From an uncultured Paracoccaceae bacterium (GTDB lineage: Bacteria; Pseudomonadota; Alphaproteobacteria; Rhodobacterales; Rhodobacteraceae): DNA of 64,000 bases. Every line of letters starts with the position of its first letter. Within the stretch, counting starts at the first letter, position 1. The stretch is from assembly GCA_937864535.1 (NCBI GenBank), contig CALMJS010000032.1, positions 1 to 64,000 of the forward strand, written 5' to 3'. Positions 42,325-54,032 of this stretch are shown here, one piece after another. The notes under the pieces are model-generated. The model saw nothing but the letters and a program-made list of their open reading frames with translations, ran no database searches and was not told the DNA's origin. Both the position numbers and the translations under genes were made by a program.

Positions 42325-43992
42325 TCAGGTCAGGCGACTGACAATCACCGTGACCTCCGGCTTTTTGCCGATTTCGGTCTGGCAGACGTTGCGCACGATG
42401 CGGGTCAGTTCCTTGTCCAGCTCGTCATCGTCCAGCAGGGTTTTGTCGTCGGCACGGTTCAGGAACTGGCTCAGGTCTTCTTCCAGCACCTCGACCAGCG
42501 GCGCATCGCTGCGGCCGAGTTCGGCAAGGCCCATGACCTCGCACCACGGATCGCCCAGCGGTTCGTCGTTTTCGTCGATCAACAGCGTCACGGTCACATG
42601 ACCATTCAGCGCCATGCGGATACGGTCGCGGACGATCCCGTCCAGCGCGCCGATCTGCACCGCCCCATCCAGATAGGTCCGCCCGGTTTCGACATAACCG
42701 CAGACCTGCGGACGATCGCCCGTCAGATCGACCATCGTGCCGTTGACCGCGACGATGCCCGCAATGCCCTTGGACTCGCCCAGTTTGACATGTTCGCGCA
42801 GGTGACGGTGTTCGCCATGCATCGGGATCAGCATTTGCGGCTGGATCAGGTCGTGCATCCGGCTCAGGTCCGGACGGTTCGCGTGACCCGACACATGGTA
42901 GAGCCCGCCACGGTCGTCGATCACCTCGACGCCCTTTTCCGAAAGTTGGTTCATGATGCGGATCACGCCGCGCTCATTGCCGGGGATGGTTTTCGACGAA
43001 AACAGGAACGTATCGCCTTCGGCCATCGACAGGCCCAGATATTTGCCATTGGCCAACTGTGCCGAGGCCGCGCGGCGTTCGCCCTGGCTGCCGGTGACGA
43101 TCAGCATCAGATTGCCACGCGGTACATGCTGCGCGTCTTCGGGGCTGATGGTTTTCGGAAAGTCCGACAGAATCCCGCTCTCGATCCCGGCTTCGATCAT
43201 GCGGCGCATGGCACGGCCCAGCAAACAGATCGAACGGCCGGCCTTGTCGGCGGCAACGGCCAGCGTTTTCAGGCGGGCGATGTTCGAGGCAAAGGTCGTC
43301 GCGACCACCATGCCCGGCTGTCCGGCAATCAGTTCTTGCAGCGGTTTGGACAGTTCCGCCTCGCTGCGTCCCGGCGCCGGAGAGAACACGTTGGTGGAAT
43401 CGCACATCAGCGCCTTGACGCCGGGTTTGGCAATCTCGGTCCACAGATCGGCGTCAAAGGGTTCGCCAACGACAGGGGTGGTGTCGATCTTGAAATCGCC
43501 GGAATGGACGATCCGACCGGCGGGGGTATCAATCAGCAGACCCGCGCTCTCGGGGATCGAGTGGGACACCGGGACAAAGCTGACCTTGAACGGGCCCGCG
43601 TGGGTGACCACCGGATAGGCACCGACCGTCTGGATCACGCCCTCCGGCAGGTTACGTTCCTCGAGCTTGCGGCGACCGATATTGGCGGTAAAGGTCCGCG
43701 CGTAAACCGGTGCGCCCAGACGTTCCCACACCAGACCCAAGGCCCCGATGTGGTCTTCGTGCGCATGGGTGATAAAGATCGCCTCGATCTGGTCCTTGCG
43801 CTCTTCGAGCCATTTGACATCCGGCAGGATCAGGTCAACGCCGGGCGTGCCGTCCATATCCGGAAAGGTCACGCCCAGATCGACCACGATCAGACGTTCG
43901 CGATCCGGCGCGCCATAGCCGTAGACATAGGCGTTCATGCCGATTTCGCCCGCGCCGCCGATGGGCAGGTAAATCAGTTTTTCGCTGCTCAT
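42325..43992 (-). CDS. rnj: Ribonuclease J
   Basis: RNase J is a metallo-beta-lactamase endo- and 5'-exoribonuclease in RNA processing and decay. The 555-aa protein has the zinc-binding motif THAHEDHIGALG (residues 75-86), the beta-CASP motif MLIVTGSQGERRA and HVSGHANRPDL. Its start overlaps the coaX stop by 4 nt. It ends the long leftward run nuoG-N-birA-coaX-rnj. Confidence 0.95.
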   Translation of the reverse strand: MSSEKLIYLPIGGAGEIGMNAYVYGYGAPDRERLIVVDLGVTFPDMDGTPGVDLILPDVKWLEERKDQIEAIFITHAHEDHIGALGLVWERLGAPVYARTFTANIGRRKLEERNLPEGVIQTVGAYPVVTHAGPFKVSFVPVSHSIPESAGLLIDTPAGRIVHSGDFKIDTTPVVGEPFDADLWTEIAKPGVKALMCDSTNVFSPAPGRSEAELSKPLQELIAGQPGMVVATTFASNIARLKTLAVAADKAGRSICLLGRAMRRMIEAGIESGILSDFPKTISPEDAQHVPRGNLMLIVTGSQGERRAASAQLANGKYLGLSMAEGDTFLFSSKTIPGNERGVIRIMNQLSEKGVEVIDDRGGLYHVSGHANRPDLSRMHDLIQPQMLIPMHGEHRHLREHVKLGESKGIAGIVAVNGTMVDLTGDRPQVCGYVETGRTYLDGAVQIGALDGIVRDRIRMALNGHVTVTLLIDENDEPLGDPWCEVMGLAELGRSDAPLVEVLEEDLSQFLNRADDKTLLDDDELDKELTRIVRNVCQTEIGKKPEVTVIVSRLT

Positions 43993-44762
43993 TCTTGTTC
44001 CTTATTGAATTGGTGGATGACGGTCAGGCCATGCATGGTCAGATCGTCCTCGATATGGTCGAACAGGGTTTCCACCTGCTCAAAAAGTCGGGCAAGCCCG
44101 CCGGTTCCGATGATCCGCATCGGTGCATCATATTCAGCGCGGATGCGCGCGCAGATTTCTTTGACCAGACCCACGTAGCCCCAGAAAATTCCGGACTGCA
44201 TACAGGCCACGGTGTTTCGCCCAATCACCCCGGTGGGGCGACTGATATCGACATGCGGCAGGGCCGCCGCGGCGCGGTGCAGCGCCTCGAGGCTGAGGTT
44301 CACGCCCGGCGCGATGACACCGCCGACATAGGCCCCGTCAGCCGCCACCACGTCAAAGGTCGTCGCCGTGCCAAAGTCCACCACGATCAGATTGCCGCCG
44401 TGCCGGGAATAGGCCCCCGCCGCGTTGACCAGACGGTCCGGACCGACCGTGGTGCCCTCATCGACGCGGGGGGCGATCGGCAGAGCGCAGTCAGGCTTGC
44501 CCACCACCAGCGGGCGACAGTTGAAATAGCGGTCCGCCAGAACCCGCAGGTTGAACACCACACGCGGTACGGTCGAGGAAATGATCACCGCGTCAATATC
44601 CACGGCGACCTTGCTGTGCTGCATCAGGGTCGAGAGCCAGACGTAATACTGGTCCGCCGTCCGCTGATGTTCGGTCGAGGTCCGCCACGTCGCCACGAAC
44701 TTCGATCCATCCCAGATCGAAAACACTGTGTTTGTATTGCCGCAATCGATAGCAAGTAGCAT
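43989..44762 (-). CDS. coaX: Type III pantothenate kinase
   Basis: CoaX phosphorylates pantothenate, the first step of coenzyme A synthesis, and uses ATP and a monovalent cation. The 257-aa protein has the phosphate-binding DCGNTNTVF at the N-terminus, GPDRLVNAAGAY and VVDFGTATTFD with the catalytic Asp. GGVIAPGV follows. It is coupled to rnj by overlap and lies 9 bp after birA. Confidence 0.96.
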   Translation of the reverse strand: MLLAIDCGNTNTVFSIWDGSKFVATWRTSTEHQRTADQYYVWLSTLMQHSKVAVDIDAVIISSTVPRVVFNLRVLADRYFNCRPLVVGKPDCALPIAPRVDEGTTVGPDRLVNAAGAYSRHGGNLIVVDFGTATTFDVVAADGAYVGGVIAPGVNLSLEALHRAAAALPHVDISRPTGVIGRNTVACMQSGIFWGYVGLVKEICARIRAEYDAPMRIIGTGGLARLFEQVETLFDHIEDDLTMHGLTVIHQFNKEQE

Positions 44763-44771
44763 AGCGTCCTC

Positions 44772-45533
44772 TTAGAAATAAACGTCGGCTGCGGCAATGG
44801 TCTGCGGGCCGCGTCCGGTGATCAGGATCAGATTGCCGTCCATGTCGATGCCGTCAAAAATCCCGGTATAGGTATCGCGCGCCGTACGGGCGGTGATCAC
44901 ATCTCCCAGACGCGCAGCATGGCGCATCCAGTCTTCGCGGATACGTTCAAAGCCGAAATAGGCCAGCTTGCTCTCTTGTGTGGCATAGCTGCTGGCCAGA
45001 ACCGTCAGGAACTCCTCGGCGGTGACGGTGACGCCGACAGCTTCGGCGACGCAGACCGGCGGGAATTTCGCCTCCGGGTCGGTCGGGGGGCAATGGGCCA
45101 GATTGACCCCGATACCGATGGACAGCCAATCCACCGTGGTCCCGCTGCTGCTACTCTCGAGAAGGATGCCCGCGATCTTGCTGCTGTCGAGCAGCACATC
45201 ATTGGGCCATTTGGTCGCCAGACGTGACCGGTCCACCCAGAGCGCCAGCGACTCGAACAGCGCATTCGCGGCGAGGAAGGACCGCAGCGCCGCATCGGCA
45301 GGCCGCAGACCGGGCTTGGATATCAACGTCGCCGCAAGGTTGCCGGTGGGGTTGTCCCACGCCCTGCCCCGACGGCCCCGCCCCGCCGTTTGCCGATGCG
45401 CCATAATCCATGTCGGAATACGGATCGAGGCCGCCCGACGGGCAGCCTCGTTCATGGTGCTATCGACCTCGTCCAAAATCACGAGGCCGTAGCCACCGGG
45501 CCAGCTCGGCCCCTCTTTACGGTCAGTTGACAA
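44772..45533 (-). CDS. birA: Biotin--[acetyl-CoA-carboxylase] ligase
   Basis: BirA activates biotin to biotinyl-AMP and attaches it to the carboxyl carrier protein. The core motif [16 protein letters not shown] is present, followed by [17 protein letters not shown]. There is no N-terminal helix-turn-helix, so this is a group I enzyme without repressor function. I place the start at TTG 45533, giving 253 aa and an 11-bp overlap with the end of nuoN. A longer frame to 45599 lies inside nuoN and looks unlikely. Confidence 0.9.
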   Translation of the reverse strand: MSTDRKEGPSWPGGYGLVILDEVDSTMNEAARRAASIRIPTWIMAHRQTAGRGRRGRAWDNPTGNLAATLISKPGLRPADAALRSFLAANALFESLALWVDRSRLATKWPNDVLLDSSKIAGILLESSSSGTTVDWLSIGIGVNLAHCPPTDPEAKFPPVCVAEAVGVTVTAEEFLTVLASSYATQESKLAYFGFERIREDWMRHAARLGDVITARTARDTYTGIFDGIDMDGNLILITGRGPQTIAAADVYF

Positions 45534-46959
45534 GCGCTTGTGCCGCTGCCGCTGCTGCCGGAACGATACCGAACAGGTTCGCAGCCCCGACCAGAACAAC
45601 CGCCGCCGAGCCCATCAGCGCAACCCAGAGAACCGGGTTCATTTTCACGTCGAGGCCGTCGTTTTCCTTGCCGAAGAACATGAAGAACACGATGCGCAAG
45701 TAGTAGAAGGCACCGATCACCGAGGCGATCCCGCCCAGAACCACCAGCCAGAACAGGCCCGAGTCCACCGCAGCGCGGAATACGCCGAACTTACCAAAGA
45801 AGCCGATGAACGGCGGCACGCCAGCAAGGCTGAACATCAGGAACAGCAGCGCCCATGCCTTGGCCGGTTCTTTGCGCGACAGCATGTTGAGGGACGAGAT
45901 GTCCATCATCGGCTGGCCGTCTTTTTCCATCGACAGGATAAAGGCAAAGGTGCCGATGTTCATGGTCACATAGATCGCCATGTAGATGAGCATCGCCTCA
46001 ACGCCTGCGACAGTACCAGCCGCCAGACCCATCAGCGCAAAGCCCATGTGGGCAATCGACGAATAGGCCATCAGACGCTTGATATTGCGCTGACCGATGG
46101 CGGCAATCGCACCGACATACATCGACAACAGCGCGATCAGCGAAATGATCTGCTGCCAGTCACCGACGGTCCCGCCAAAGGCGTCAAAGGCAACGCGGGC
46201 AAACAGGCCCATCGCGGCAACCTTGGGCGCGGTCGCAAAGAAGGCGGTCACCGGCGTCGGCGAACCTTCATAGACGTCCGGCGTCCACATGTGGAACGGC
46301 GCGGCCGACACCTTGAACGCAAAGCCGGCGAACATGAACACCAGACCGAACAGCAGACCGATGGAAATGTCGTGGCCGGTCGCCTCGATGATGCCGCTGA
46401 ACAGCGTGGTGCCAGCGAAACCGTAGGTCAGCGACGCACCGTAGAGCAGCAGACCCGAGGAGAGCGCGCCCAGCACAAAGTACTTGAGGCCGGCTTCGGT
46501 CGATTTCACGCTATCGCGGCGGAGCGAGGCGATCACATAGAGCGCCAGCGACTGCAGTTCCAGACCCATGTAGAGGGCCATCAGGTCCCCTGCCGACACC
46601 ATCACCATCATACCGACGACAGAGAGCGACACCAGCACCGGATATTCGAACCGCAGCAGACCGCGACGGCTCATGTACTCCTGGCTCATGGCCAGAACAG
46701 CCGCGGCCGAGAACAGGATCACCACCTTGGCAAAGCGCGAGAAGGCATCATCCACATACATCCCGTCAAATGCCACGCGGGTGCCCTCGCCGTTCACGGC
46801 GATCAGCAGGCCCAGAATGACGAACACAGCGGCCGTCACCCAGGTCAGCAGCGAGGCAGTCTTGTCCTTGCCCGTGTAAACGGCGCCGACCAGCGTCACC
46901 ATCGCAAAGATCGCCAGGAAGATTTCCGGCAGAACGATCTGAAGGTCTTGAGAGATCAT
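45523..46959 (-). CDS. nuoN: NADH-quinone oxidoreductase subunit N
   Basis: NuoN is one of three antiporter-like proton-pumping subunits in the membrane arm of complex I. The 478-aa protein has about 14 hydrophobic segments. Pump lysines lie in [18 protein letters not shown] and nearby [28 protein letters not shown] is a further family stretch. It begins 12 bp after nuoM and its end overlaps birA. Confidence 0.96.
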   Translation of the reverse strand: MISQDLQIVLPEIFLAIFAMVTLVGAVYTGKDKTASLLTWVTAAVFVILGLLIAVNGEGTRVAFDGMYVDDAFSRFAKVVILFSAAAVLAMSQEYMSRRGLLRFEYPVLVSLSVVGMMVMVSAGDLMALYMGLELQSLALYVIASLRRDSVKSTEAGLKYFVLGALSSGLLLYGASLTYGFAGTTLFSGIIEATGHDISIGLLFGLVFMFAGFAFKVSAAPFHMWTPDVYEGSPTPVTAFFATAPKVAAMGLFARVAFDAFGGTVGDWQQIISLIALLSMYVGAIAAIGQRNIKRLMAYSSIAHMGFALMGLAAGTVAGVEAMLIYMAIYVTMNIGTFAFILSMEKDGQPMMDISSLNMLSRKEPAKAWALLFLMFSLAGVPPFIGFFGKFGVFRAAVDSGLFWLVVLGGIASVIGAFYYLRIVFFMFFGKENDGLDVKMNPVLWVALMGSAAVVLVGAANLFGIVPAAAAAAQALVN

Positions 46960-46971
46960 GGTCCCGGCTCC

Positions 46972-48531
46972 TTAGTGCCCAGCGGGCGCGGCTTCGGCGG
47001 CGACAGCAACGGTCAGATCCGATGCAGCCACGGCTTCGTTTACATGTTCGACCAGCGCATGAACGCTCGGCCCGATGATATCGGTGACCAGGCTGGGATA
47101 GACGCCCAGCAGGATGGTCATGACGACCAGCGGCGCAAAGATCAGCTTTTCACGACGGGTCATGTCGGTGATGGCCTTCAGGCTCTCCTTGATCAGCTCG
47201 CCCATCACGACGCGGCGATACAGCCACAGCGCATAGGCCGCCGAGAAGATCACGCCCGAGGCAGCCACAGCCGCAACCCAGGTATTGACCTGGAAGATGC
47301 CCATCAGCGTCAGGAATTCGCCGACAAAGCCTGAGGTGCCCGGCAGACCGACGTTCGCCATCGTAAAGAACATAAAGATCAACGCATAGGCCGGCATCCG
47401 GTTCACCAGACCGCCGTAGGCGTCGATGTCACGGGTGTGCATCCGGTCGTAGATCACGCCAACGCAGAGGAACAGAGCGCCAGAGATAAAGCCGTGCGAC
47501 AGCATCTGGAAAATTGCGCCGTCGATGCCCTGCTGGTTCACCGCAAAGATCCCCATCGTCACATAGCCCATGTGGGCAACCGACGAATAGGCGATCAGCT
47601 TTTTCATGTCTTCCTGCACCAGTGCGACCAGCGAGGTGTAGACGATCGCGATCGCCGACATCCACAGCACCAGATCGCCCATCACCGCAGAGCCGACAGG
47701 GAACATCGGCAGGCTGAACCGCAGGAAGCCGTAGCCACCCATTTTCAGCAGGATCGCCGCCAGAACCACCGAACCCGCCGTCGGCGCCTGAACGTGCGCG
47801 TCCGGCAACCAGGTGTGGACCGGCCACATCGGCATTTTCACCGCGAGCGAGGCAAAGAACGCGAGGAACAGCATGGTCTGCAAACCGCCAACCACGTGGA
47901 TTCCCAAAACCGAGAAGCTGTCAGTGCTAAACTGATGCGTCAACAGCGTCGGAATGTCGGTGGTGCCTGCATCGGCGTACATCGCGATCATCGCCACCAG
48001 CATCAGCACCGAGCCGAGGAAGGTGTAGAGGAAGAACTTGAACGCGGCATAGATGCGGTTCTTGCCACCCCAGATCCCGATGATCAGGAACATGGGGATC
48101 AGGCCCGCTTCGAAGAAGACGTAGAACAGGACCAGATCCAGCGCCATGAACACGCCGAGCATCAGCGTTTCCAGCAGAAGGAAGGCGATCATGTATTCCT
48201 TGACGCGGGTTTTGACCTCCCATGCCGACCAGATCACCAGCGGCATCAGGAACGTCGTCAGCATCACGAACAGCACCGAAATGCCATCCACGCCCAGTTT
48301 GTAGTGCAAGCCCATCAGCCACTGACGGTCTTCGACAAACTGCATTTCGGTGTTGGCGGGATCAAACCCGGCCAAGATGAACAGCGACACGACCAAAGTG
48401 GCCAAGGTCGCGATCATCGCCACCCATTTGGCATTCCGATGGGCGCCTTCATCGTCGCCGCGCAGGAACAGGGCCAGAATGGCCGCGGCCAGCGCCGGGA
48501 TGAAGGTTACGATCGAGAGAAGGTTTTCCAT
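46972..48531 (-). CDS. nuoM: NADH-quinone oxidoreductase subunit M
   Basis: NuoM is the central antiporter-like subunit. The 519-aa protein has about 14 membrane helices. The key glutamate lies in [12 protein letters not shown], and pump lysines in [20 protein letters not shown] and [13 protein letters not shown]. Its start shares one base with the nuoL stop (TAATG), so the two are translationally coupled. The C-terminus is slightly extended and Ala-rich. Confidence 0.96.
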   Translation of the reverse strand: MENLLSIVTFIPALAAAILALFLRGDDEGAHRNAKWVAMIATLATLVVSLFILAGFDPANTEMQFVEDRQWLMGLHYKLGVDGISVLFVMLTTFLMPLVIWSAWEVKTRVKEYMIAFLLLETLMLGVFMALDLVLFYVFFEAGLIPMFLIIGIWGGKNRIYAAFKFFLYTFLGSVLMLVAMIAMYADAGTTDIPTLLTHQFSTDSFSVLGIHVVGGLQTMLFLAFFASLAVKMPMWPVHTWLPDAHVQAPTAGSVVLAAILLKMGGYGFLRFSLPMFPVGSAVMGDLVLWMSAIAIVYTSLVALVQEDMKKLIAYSSVAHMGYVTMGIFAVNQQGIDGAIFQMLSHGFISGALFLCVGVIYDRMHTRDIDAYGGLVNRMPAYALIFMFFTMANVGLPGTSGFVGEFLTLMGIFQVNTWVAAVAASGVIFSAAYALWLYRRVVMGELIKESLKAITDMTRREKLIFAPLVVMTILLGVYPSLVTDIIGPSVHALVEHVNEAVAASDLTVAVAAEAAPAGH

Positions 48532-50720
48532 TAGTGCGATCCCCCGGTGAGCGTCACCCAGGTCAGAATGACAGCGATGCCCAGAACCATCGCGAAGGCA
48601 TAGGTGAAGACGTAACCGGACTGGGCGCGGCCTGCGAGACGGGTCAGGAAGGGCACGATGCCCAGAGCCAGACCGTTGATCCCGCCGTCGATGGTGGCTT
48701 CATCGCCGCGCTTCCACAGGAAACGGCCGATGGCCTTGGCGGTACGGACGAACACGACATCGTAGAGTTCGTCAAAGTACCATTTGTTGAGCAAGAAGTT
48801 GTACAGCGGGCGCTGGTTCTCGGCCAGTTTGGCCGGAGCCGACGGGTTCACGATGTACATGTAGTAGGCCGTGAAGAAGCCGATTAGCATCGCCACGAAC
48901 GGGCTCACCTTGACCCATGCCGGGCTGTGGTGGGCGTCGTCCAGAACGGTGTTCGACGCGTCCGACATGTAGATCGCGCCAATCGCGGCGTGACCGGCGT
49001 CGGCATGGCCCTCTTCGGTCGGTGCAGCCGCGTGCGCATCGGCAGCCGGTTCAGCAGCGTGCGCATCTGCAGCAGGTGCAGCTGCATGGGCGTCTGCGGC
49101 CGGAGCGGCCTCGTGACCTTCAGCAGCCGGAGCAGCCTCATGACCTTCGGCAGCCGGGGCAGCCTCGTGGCCTTCGGCGGCGGCAACTTCATGGTGCGGC
49201 ATGCCAAAGAACGCGGTCATCTTGGTGTGATCGCCAAAGAACGGCGCGTACCACAGCATCCCGGCGAACACCGCGCCAAGCGCCAGAACACCCAGCGGCA
49301 GCGTCATCACCAGCGGGCTCTCGTGCGCATGTTCATGCGCATGATGGTCGCCGCGTTCCTTGCCAAAGAAGGTCAGGAAAATCAGACGCCAGGAGTAGAA
49401 CGAGGTGAACAGTGCCGCGATGACCAGCAGCCAGAAGGCATAGCCATTGCCCGAGGCATAGGCACTCTCGATGATGGCGTCTTTGGACAGGAAGCCGGCA
49501 AAGCCGATCGAGGTCAGCGGGATACCAACGCCGGTGATCGCAAAGGTGCCGATCATCATGGCCCAGAAGGTCAGCGGGATCTTTTTGCGCAAACCACCGT
49601 AATTCCGCATGTCCTGTTCGTGGTGCATCGCATGGATAACCGAACCGGCGCCGAGGAACAGCATCGCCTTAAAGAAGGCGTGGGTGAACAGGTGGAACAT
49701 CGCCGCGCCATAGACGCCCGTGCCGGCAGCCACGAACATATAGCCCAGCTGCGAACAGGTCGAATAGGCGATGACACGCTTAATGTCGTTCTGCACCAGA
49801 CCCACCGTGGCGGCGAAAAACGCCGTGGTCGCGCCCAGATACATGATGAACGATTTGGTTTCCGGCGCGTATTCCATCAGCGGCGACATGCGGCAGACGA
49901 GGAACACACCGGCGGTCACCATGGTTGCGGCGTGGATCAGCGCGGACACCGGGGTCGGGCCTTCCATCGCGTCCGGCAGCCATGTGTGCAGCAGCAACTG
50001 TGCCGATTTACCCATCGCGCCGACGAACAGCAGGAAGGCCAGCAGGTTCGCGGCATTCCACTCTGTCCACAGGAACGGAATGGTGGTTTCGGCGATATGC
50101 GGCGCCTGATCAAAGATCACGTCGAAATCGATCGACCGCGTCAGCATGAACAGACCGAAAATCCCGAGGGCAAAGCCGAAGTCGCCCACGCGGTTGACCA
50201 CAAAGGCCTTCATCGCGGCAGCGTTCGCGCTCGGCTTCTTGTAGTAGAAACCGATCAGCAGATACGAGGCAACGCCCACGCCTTCCCAGCCAAAGAACAT
50301 CTGGACGAGGTTGTCCGAGGTCACCAGCATGAGCATGGCAAAGGTAAAGAACGACAGATAGGCAAAGAAACGTGCCCGGTAGTGTTCGTGATGGCCCCAG
50401 TTATCGTCATGGGCCATGTAACCCATCGAGTAGAGGTGCACGAGCGACGAGACCGAGTTCACGACGATCAGCATGATCACCGTCAGACGGTCGATCCGGA
50501 TCGCCCATTCTGTAGCCAGCTCGCCCGATTCAATCCAGCGCAGCAGCGATACCGTGTAGGCATTGCCGTCAAAGCCGAGGAACAGAACCCAGGACAGCAG
50601 CGCGCAGAGGAACAGGATGCCGGTGGTCAGCCACTGGGCGCCCTTTTCCCCGATGATCCGCCAGCCGAAACCGGCGATCAGCGACCCGACAAGGGGTGCA
50701 AGAAGGATAAACTTTTCCAT
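48531..50720 (-). CDS. nuoL: NADH-quinone oxidoreductase subunit L with His/Ala-rich insertion
   Basis: NuoL is the distal antiporter-like subunit with the long lateral helix. The 729-aa protein has [31 protein letters not shown] (in two motifs) and [15 protein letters not shown]. It is longer than the 613 aa of Escherichia coli. Part of the difference is a repetitive stretch at residues about 516-568, built from EGHEAAPAA and DAHAAAPAA units, located after the canonical helices 1-14 and before the C-terminal lateral helix region. The lateral helix part ([20 protein letters not shown]) follows. The insertion is in frame and the gene is otherwise intact. Confidence 0.96.
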   Translation of the reverse strand: MEKFILLAPLVGSLIAGFGWRIIGEKGAQWLTTGILFLCALLSWVLFLGFDGNAYTVSLLRWIESGELATEWAIRIDRLTVIMLIVVNSVSSLVHLYSMGYMAHDDNWGHHEHYRARFFAYLSFFTFAMLMLVTSDNLVQMFFGWEGVGVASYLLIGFYYKKPSANAAAMKAFVVNRVGDFGFALGIFGLFMLTRSIDFDVIFDQAPHIAETTIPFLWTEWNAANLLAFLLFVGAMGKSAQLLLHTWLPDAMEGPTPVSALIHAATMVTAGVFLVCRMSPLMEYAPETKSFIMYLGATTAFFAATVGLVQNDIKRVIAYSTCSQLGYMFVAAGTGVYGAAMFHLFTHAFFKAMLFLGAGSVIHAMHHEQDMRNYGGLRKKIPLTFWAMMIGTFAITGVGIPLTSIGFAGFLSKDAIIESAYASGNGYAFWLLVIAALFTSFYSWRLIFLTFFGKERGDHHAHEHAHESPLVMTLPLGVLALGAVFAGMLWYAPFFGDHTKMTAFFGMPHHEVAAAEGHEAAPAAEGHEAAPAAEGHEAAPAADAHAAAPAADAHAAEPAADAHAAAPTEEGHADAGHAAIGAIYMSDASNTVLDDAHHSPAWVKVSPFVAMLIGFFTAYYMYIVNPSAPAKLAENQRPLYNFLLNKWYFDELYDVVFVRTAKAIGRFLWKRGDEATIDGGINGLALGIVPFLTRLAGRAQSGYVFTYAFAMVLGIAVILTWVTLTGGSH
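49017..49175 (-). repeat. 27-bp tandem repeats inside nuoL
   Basis: Five 27-bp units (49149-49175, 49122-49148, 49095-49121, 49068-49094, 49041-49067) and one 24-bp unit (49017-49040) encode three EGHEAAPAA-type and three DAHAAAPAA-type nonapeptides. Synonymous differences between units show they are not the product of very recent duplication. Confidence 0.93.
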
Positions 50721-50726
50721 GTCGGA

Positions 50727-51038
50727 TCAGCCTTTCATCACGTTGACGTCTTCAACGTCGATGGTCCCGCGGTTGCGGAAGAAACAGACGAGGATCGCCA
50801 GACCAATCGCAGCCTCGGCGGCGGCAACGGTCAGCACAAACAGAGTGAACACCTGACCGACCATGTCGCCGTTAAACCGGGAAAAGGCGACAAAGTTGAT
50901 GTTGACCGACAGCAGGATCAGTTCGATCGACATCAACAGGATGATGATGTTCTTGCGGTTGAGGAACAGCCCGAAGATCCCGATGACGAACAACGCGGCC
51001 GCCACCACCAGGAAATGCTCAATTCCGATTTCGATCAT
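50727..51038 (-). CDS. nuoK: NADH-quinone oxidoreductase subunit K
   Basis: NuoK is a three-helix membrane subunit. The 103-aa protein has the conserved membrane glutamates in [11 protein letters not shown] and [14 protein letters not shown], both part of the proton path. It lies 6 bp before nuoL and 40 bp after nuoJ. Confidence 0.97.
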   Translation of the reverse strand: MIEIGIEHFLVVAAALFVIGIFGLFLNRKNIIILLMSIELILLSVNINFVAFSRFNGDMVGQVFTLFVLTVAAAEAAIGLAILVCFFRNRGTIDVEDVNVMKG

Positions 51039-51078
51039 TTGCTCTGTCCCTCGCTTTTACGTGTCGCGAATTTTGTCA

Positions 51079-51687
51079 TCACAGCCCCTGCCCCGGCTTC
51101 ACGTCCTTGAGCTCCATAGCCTTGGCCGGATCGCGGAACATCTGGGCCAGAATATCCTGACGCTTGATGTTCTGGCGGTGGCGCAGGGTCAGAACGATGG
51201 CCCCGATCATCGCAACCAGCAGGATCAGGCCCGCCAGCTGGAACAGGATCAGGTATTTGTCGTAGATCAACAGACCAAGAGCGGCGGTATTCTCAACGCT
51301 GCCATCGATCGGCGCGGCCAGTCGGGTCTGGAACCCGTCCGAGGTGTGCCACGCGCCATAGGCCATCGCGAGCTGGATCAGGATGATCACCCCGATCAAC
51401 AGCGCCAGCGGCATGTAGCGGGCCATCTCGGCCTTGAGCGCGGCAAAGTCGATGTCGAGCATCATCACCACGAACAGGAACAGCACCGCGACCGCGCCGA
51501 CATAGACGATCATCAGCAGCATCGCGATGAATTCGGCGCCCAACAGCACGAACAACCCTGCCGACGACAGGAAGGCAAGGATCAGCCACAGAACAGAGTG
51601 AACCGGGTTCCGGCTCAGCACAGTGAAAAGCCCGCCTGCGACAGTCGTCAGCGCAAAGGCATAAAAGGCGATATCAGCAACACTCAT
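51079..51687 (-). CDS. nuoJ: NADH-quinone oxidoreductase subunit J
   Basis: NuoJ is a five-helix membrane subunit near the quinone site; its third helix rearranges in turnover. The 202-aa protein has [20 protein letters not shown] and [18 protein letters not shown], the latter with the pi-bulge Tyr-Val-Gly. It overlaps the upstream carboxymuconolactone-type gene by 4 nt. Confidence 0.96.
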   Translation of the reverse strand: MSVADIAFYAFALTTVAGGLFTVLSRNPVHSVLWLILAFLSSAGLFVLLGAEFIAMLLMIVYVGAVAVLFLFVVMMLDIDFAALKAEMARYMPLALLIGVIILIQLAMAYGAWHTSDGFQTRLAAPIDGSVENTAALGLLIYDKYLILFQLAGLILLVAMIGAIVLTLRHRQNIKRQDILAQMFRDPAKAMELKDVKPGQGL

Positions 51688-52097
51688 TCGTCCCGGTCCT
51701 TTTTCGTGTCCTCGGCCATCGCTTCATTCGCCAGCGACATGGCTTTGGTCATTGCGGGAACGCCTCCGAACATGGCCGCGTGGGCGATGGTCTCGGCGAT
51801 CTCTTGTTTGGTGGCGCCTGCCTCGCGCGCGTGGCGGACGGTCAGGCGAATTTGCGTTTCGGCGCTGGCGCCAAGGATCGTCAGACCCATCAGCGTCAGC
51901 AAGAGCCGCAATTTGGAATCCAGACCTTCAGGGTTAAAGGTCTTACCCATCATGGCTTCCATCATCTCGGCGGGCATTGTCGGCCACAGAGATTCAAACC
52001 CCTTGGGCATGAACGATTCGAGGGCGGGGTTGAGCGATTTCGCCCAGTCCTGCCCAGCTTTCAGCATGGCTTCAAAGGGGTTCGTTGGATTGGTCAT
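51684..52097 (-). CDS. Carboxymuconolactone decarboxylase-family protein inside the nuo cluster
   Basis: This 137-aa soluble protein has the CMD/AhpD-like helical pattern ([22 protein letters not shown] in two parts, [20 protein letters not shown]). The AhpD CxxC pair is absent, so peroxidase-reductase activity of that kind is unlikely. It overlaps nuoI before it and nuoJ after it by 4 nt each (ATGA), so it is co-translated with complex I. Its role is unknown; an assembly or regulatory role is only a guess from context. Confidence 0.82.
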   Translation of the reverse strand: MTNPTNPFEAMLKAGQDWAKSLNPALESFMPKGFESLWPTMPAEMMEAMMGKTFNPEGLDSKLRLLLTLMGLTILGASAETQIRLTVRHAREAGATKQEIAETIAHAAMFGGVPAMTKAMSLANEAMAEDTKKDRDE

Positions 52098-52588
52098 CTG
52101 TAGGGCGCATCCAATTCAAGATTGCGGGCAATTTGGGCTTCCCAACGTTCGCCGTTGGCGAGCAGTTTCGACTTGTCGTAGAACAGCTCTTCGCGGGTTT
52201 CGGTCGAGAACTCAAAGTTCGGGCCTTCGACAATCGCGTCCACAGGACAGGCTTCTTGGCAGAAGCCGCAGTAGATGCACTTGGTCATGTCGATGTCATA
52301 GCGCGTGGTGCGGCGGCTGCCATCTTCGCGCGGCTCGGCGTCGATGGTGATCGCCTGCGCAGGGCAAATCGCCTCGCACAGTTTACAGGCGATGCAGCGT
52401 TCCTCGCCATTGGGATAGCGGCGCAGCGCGTGTTCGCCGCGGAAACGGGGCGACAACGGCCCTTTTTCGTGCGGGTAGTTCAGCGTTGCCTTGGGGGCAA
52501 AGAAGTATTTGAACCCCAAGCGGAAGCCTTTGATAAAGTCGGCCAGCAGGAAATACTTGGCGGCACGGCCATAGTCGATCTGCGTCAT
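52094..52588 (-). CDS. nuoI: NADH-quinone oxidoreductase subunit I
   Basis: NuoI carries two [4Fe-4S] clusters (N6a, N6b) that pass electrons toward NuoB. The 164-aa protein has both ferredoxin motifs, [15 protein letters not shown] and [15 protein letters not shown]. It begins 3 bp after nuoH and overlaps the following CMD-type gene. Confidence 0.98.
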   Translation of the reverse strand: MTQIDYGRAAKYFLLADFIKGFRLGFKYFFAPKATLNYPHEKGPLSPRFRGEHALRRYPNGEERCIACKLCEAICPAQAITIDAEPREDGSRRTTRYDIDMTKCIYCGFCQEACPVDAIVEGPNFEFSTETREELFYDKSKLLANGERWEAQIARNLELDAPYR

Positions 52589-52591
52589 GGA

Positions 52592-53629
52592 TCAGCCTCC
52601 AATCGTCCAACGGGCCCAGAAACCGCCCAGGACTTCGAATTTTGCAAGGAACGACACCAGTACCACCCAGCCCAGCGACATCGGCAGGAACACTTTCCAG
52701 CCCAGACGCATCAGTTGGTCATAGCGGTACCGGGGGGTGATCGCCTTCACCATCGCAAAGATGAAGAAGCAGAACACCATTTTGATGATCATCCACAGGA
52801 TACCATCGGGCAGGAATTCGACCGGGGACAGCCAACCGCCGAGGAACAGCAGCGACACGAGGGCACACATCAGCACCACAGCGGTCAATTCGCCGATCAT
52901 GAACAGCAGGAACGGGGTCGAGGAATATTCCACCTGATAACCAGCCACCAGTTCCGATTCCGCTTCGGGAAGGTCGAAGGGCGGGCGGTTGGTTTCCGCG
53001 AGGGCCGAGATGAAGAACAGGAACAACATCGGGAAGTGCGGCAGGAAGTACCACGACAGGATGCCCATGCCGTCCTGCGCCGCCACGATGTCCCCGAAAT
53101 TCATCGAACCGGTCGAGATGATCACACCGATGATGATCAGGCCGATCGAGACTTCGTAGGAAATCATCTGCGCCGCAGAGCGCAGCGAGCCGAGGAACGG
53201 ATACTTCGAGTTCGACGCCCAGCCGCCCATCACCACGCCGTAGACTTCGAGCGAGGAGATCGCAAAGACGTAGAGGATCGCGACGTTGACGTCTGCCAGC
53301 ACCCATCCTTCATTGAAGGGGATCACCGCCCAGGCGACCACGGCGGTCACAAAGCTGATCATCGGCGCGAGGAAGAACACGAACTTGTCCGCGCCGGCCG
53401 GGACCACGACCTCTTTCACGATGTATTTGATGAAGTCTGCAAAGGATTGCAGCAAACCAAAGGCGCCTACGATGTTCGGACCCTTGCGCATCTGGACCGC
53501 AGCCCAGACCTTGCGGTCCGCATACATCAAGAAGGCCAGCGCCACCAAGAGCGGCACCAGTACCAAAAGGCACTGACCCAAGGTCAGCAGCAGGATCCCA
53601 AGGTTGGTCGTGGTGAAGAAATCAACCAT
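52592..53629 (-). CDS. nuoH: NADH-quinone oxidoreductase subunit H
   Basis: NuoH forms much of the quinone-binding channel at the junction of the two arms. The 345-aa membrane protein has [37 protein letters not shown] and [18 protein letters not shown] choose ATG 53629, preceded by AGGGGA, rather than the upstream in-frame start at 53668, which would overlap the lipoprotein gene. Confidence 0.97.
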   Translation of the reverse strand: MVDFFTTTNLGILLLTLGQCLLVLVPLLVALAFLMYADRKVWAAVQMRKGPNIVGAFGLLQSFADFIKYIVKEVVVPAGADKFVFFLAPMISFVTAVVAWAVIPFNEGWVLADVNVAILYVFAISSLEVYGVVMGGWASNSKYPFLGSLRSAAQMISYEVSIGLIIIGVIISTGSMNFGDIVAAQDGMGILSWYFLPHFPMLFLFFISALAETNRPPFDLPEAESELVAGYQVEYSSTPFLLFMIGELTAVVLMCALVSLLFLGGWLSPVEFLPDGILWMIIKMVFCFFIFAMVKAITPRYRYDQLMRLGWKVFLPMSLGWVVLVSFLAKFEVLGGFWARWTIGG

Positions 53630-53639
53630 ATTCGTCCCC

Positions 53640-54029
53640 TTACACCGTCGGTATTCCAGATACGCCACAATCGGCGACCGTGACTTCGGCGTCTATTGTC
53701 CTGAGCCCGCGCGGCAACGCCGGCGAGATGGTGTAAACAGCATCCGCGTCCCAAGTGCCACCCTGTTGTGACACCCTCGTCCGCACATGCCGCGCAAACC
53801 CGTAGCCACGGATCAGCGCATATTGTGCAGCGGCGCATTCGGCGTATTTCGCAACGTCCGATTCGCCTCTCGCCCCTGTCATCGTGACCCGGAAATTCAC
53901 CAGATCACCGTCCAAGAGCCGGGTTTCGACCCCTTGGTAGGACGGGCGAAATTCGCCCTGTCCCACCTGGGCCGTCTGGGATGCGGTGCACCCCATCAGG
54001 ACCAGCGATGCAAACACCGCGGCCCGCAC
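53640..54029 (-). CDS. Small lipoprotein of unknown function inside the nuo cluster
   Basis: This 129-aa protein has a short signal ending in a lipobox LVLMGC (lipidated Cys14) followed by a mature domain with two later cysteines ([19 protein letters not shown]). I do not recognise the family beyond its position between nuoG and nuoH. It lies 3 bp after nuoG and 10 bp before nuoH, so it is co-transcribed with them. A periplasmic location is expected. Confidence 0.75.
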   Translation of the reverse strand: MRAAVFASLVLMGCTASQTAQVGQGEFRPSYQGVETRLLDGDLVNFRVTMTGARGESDVAKYAECAAAQYALIRGYGFARHVRTRVSQQGGTWDADAVYTISPALPRGLRTIDAEVTVADCGVSGIPTV

Positions 54030-54032
54030 CCG

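Noticed and set aside
45538-47334. A 598-codon plus-strand frame opposite nuoN and nuoM
   Set aside because: Its composition (Gln/His/Arg-rich) is that of an antisense frame, and both underlying nuo genes are certain.
48927-51110. A 727-codon open frame on the plus strand opposite nuoL and nuoK
   Set aside because: It lies antisense to two certain nuo genes, is rich in Arg/His/Gln as expected for a GC-rich shadow frame, and shows no domain.
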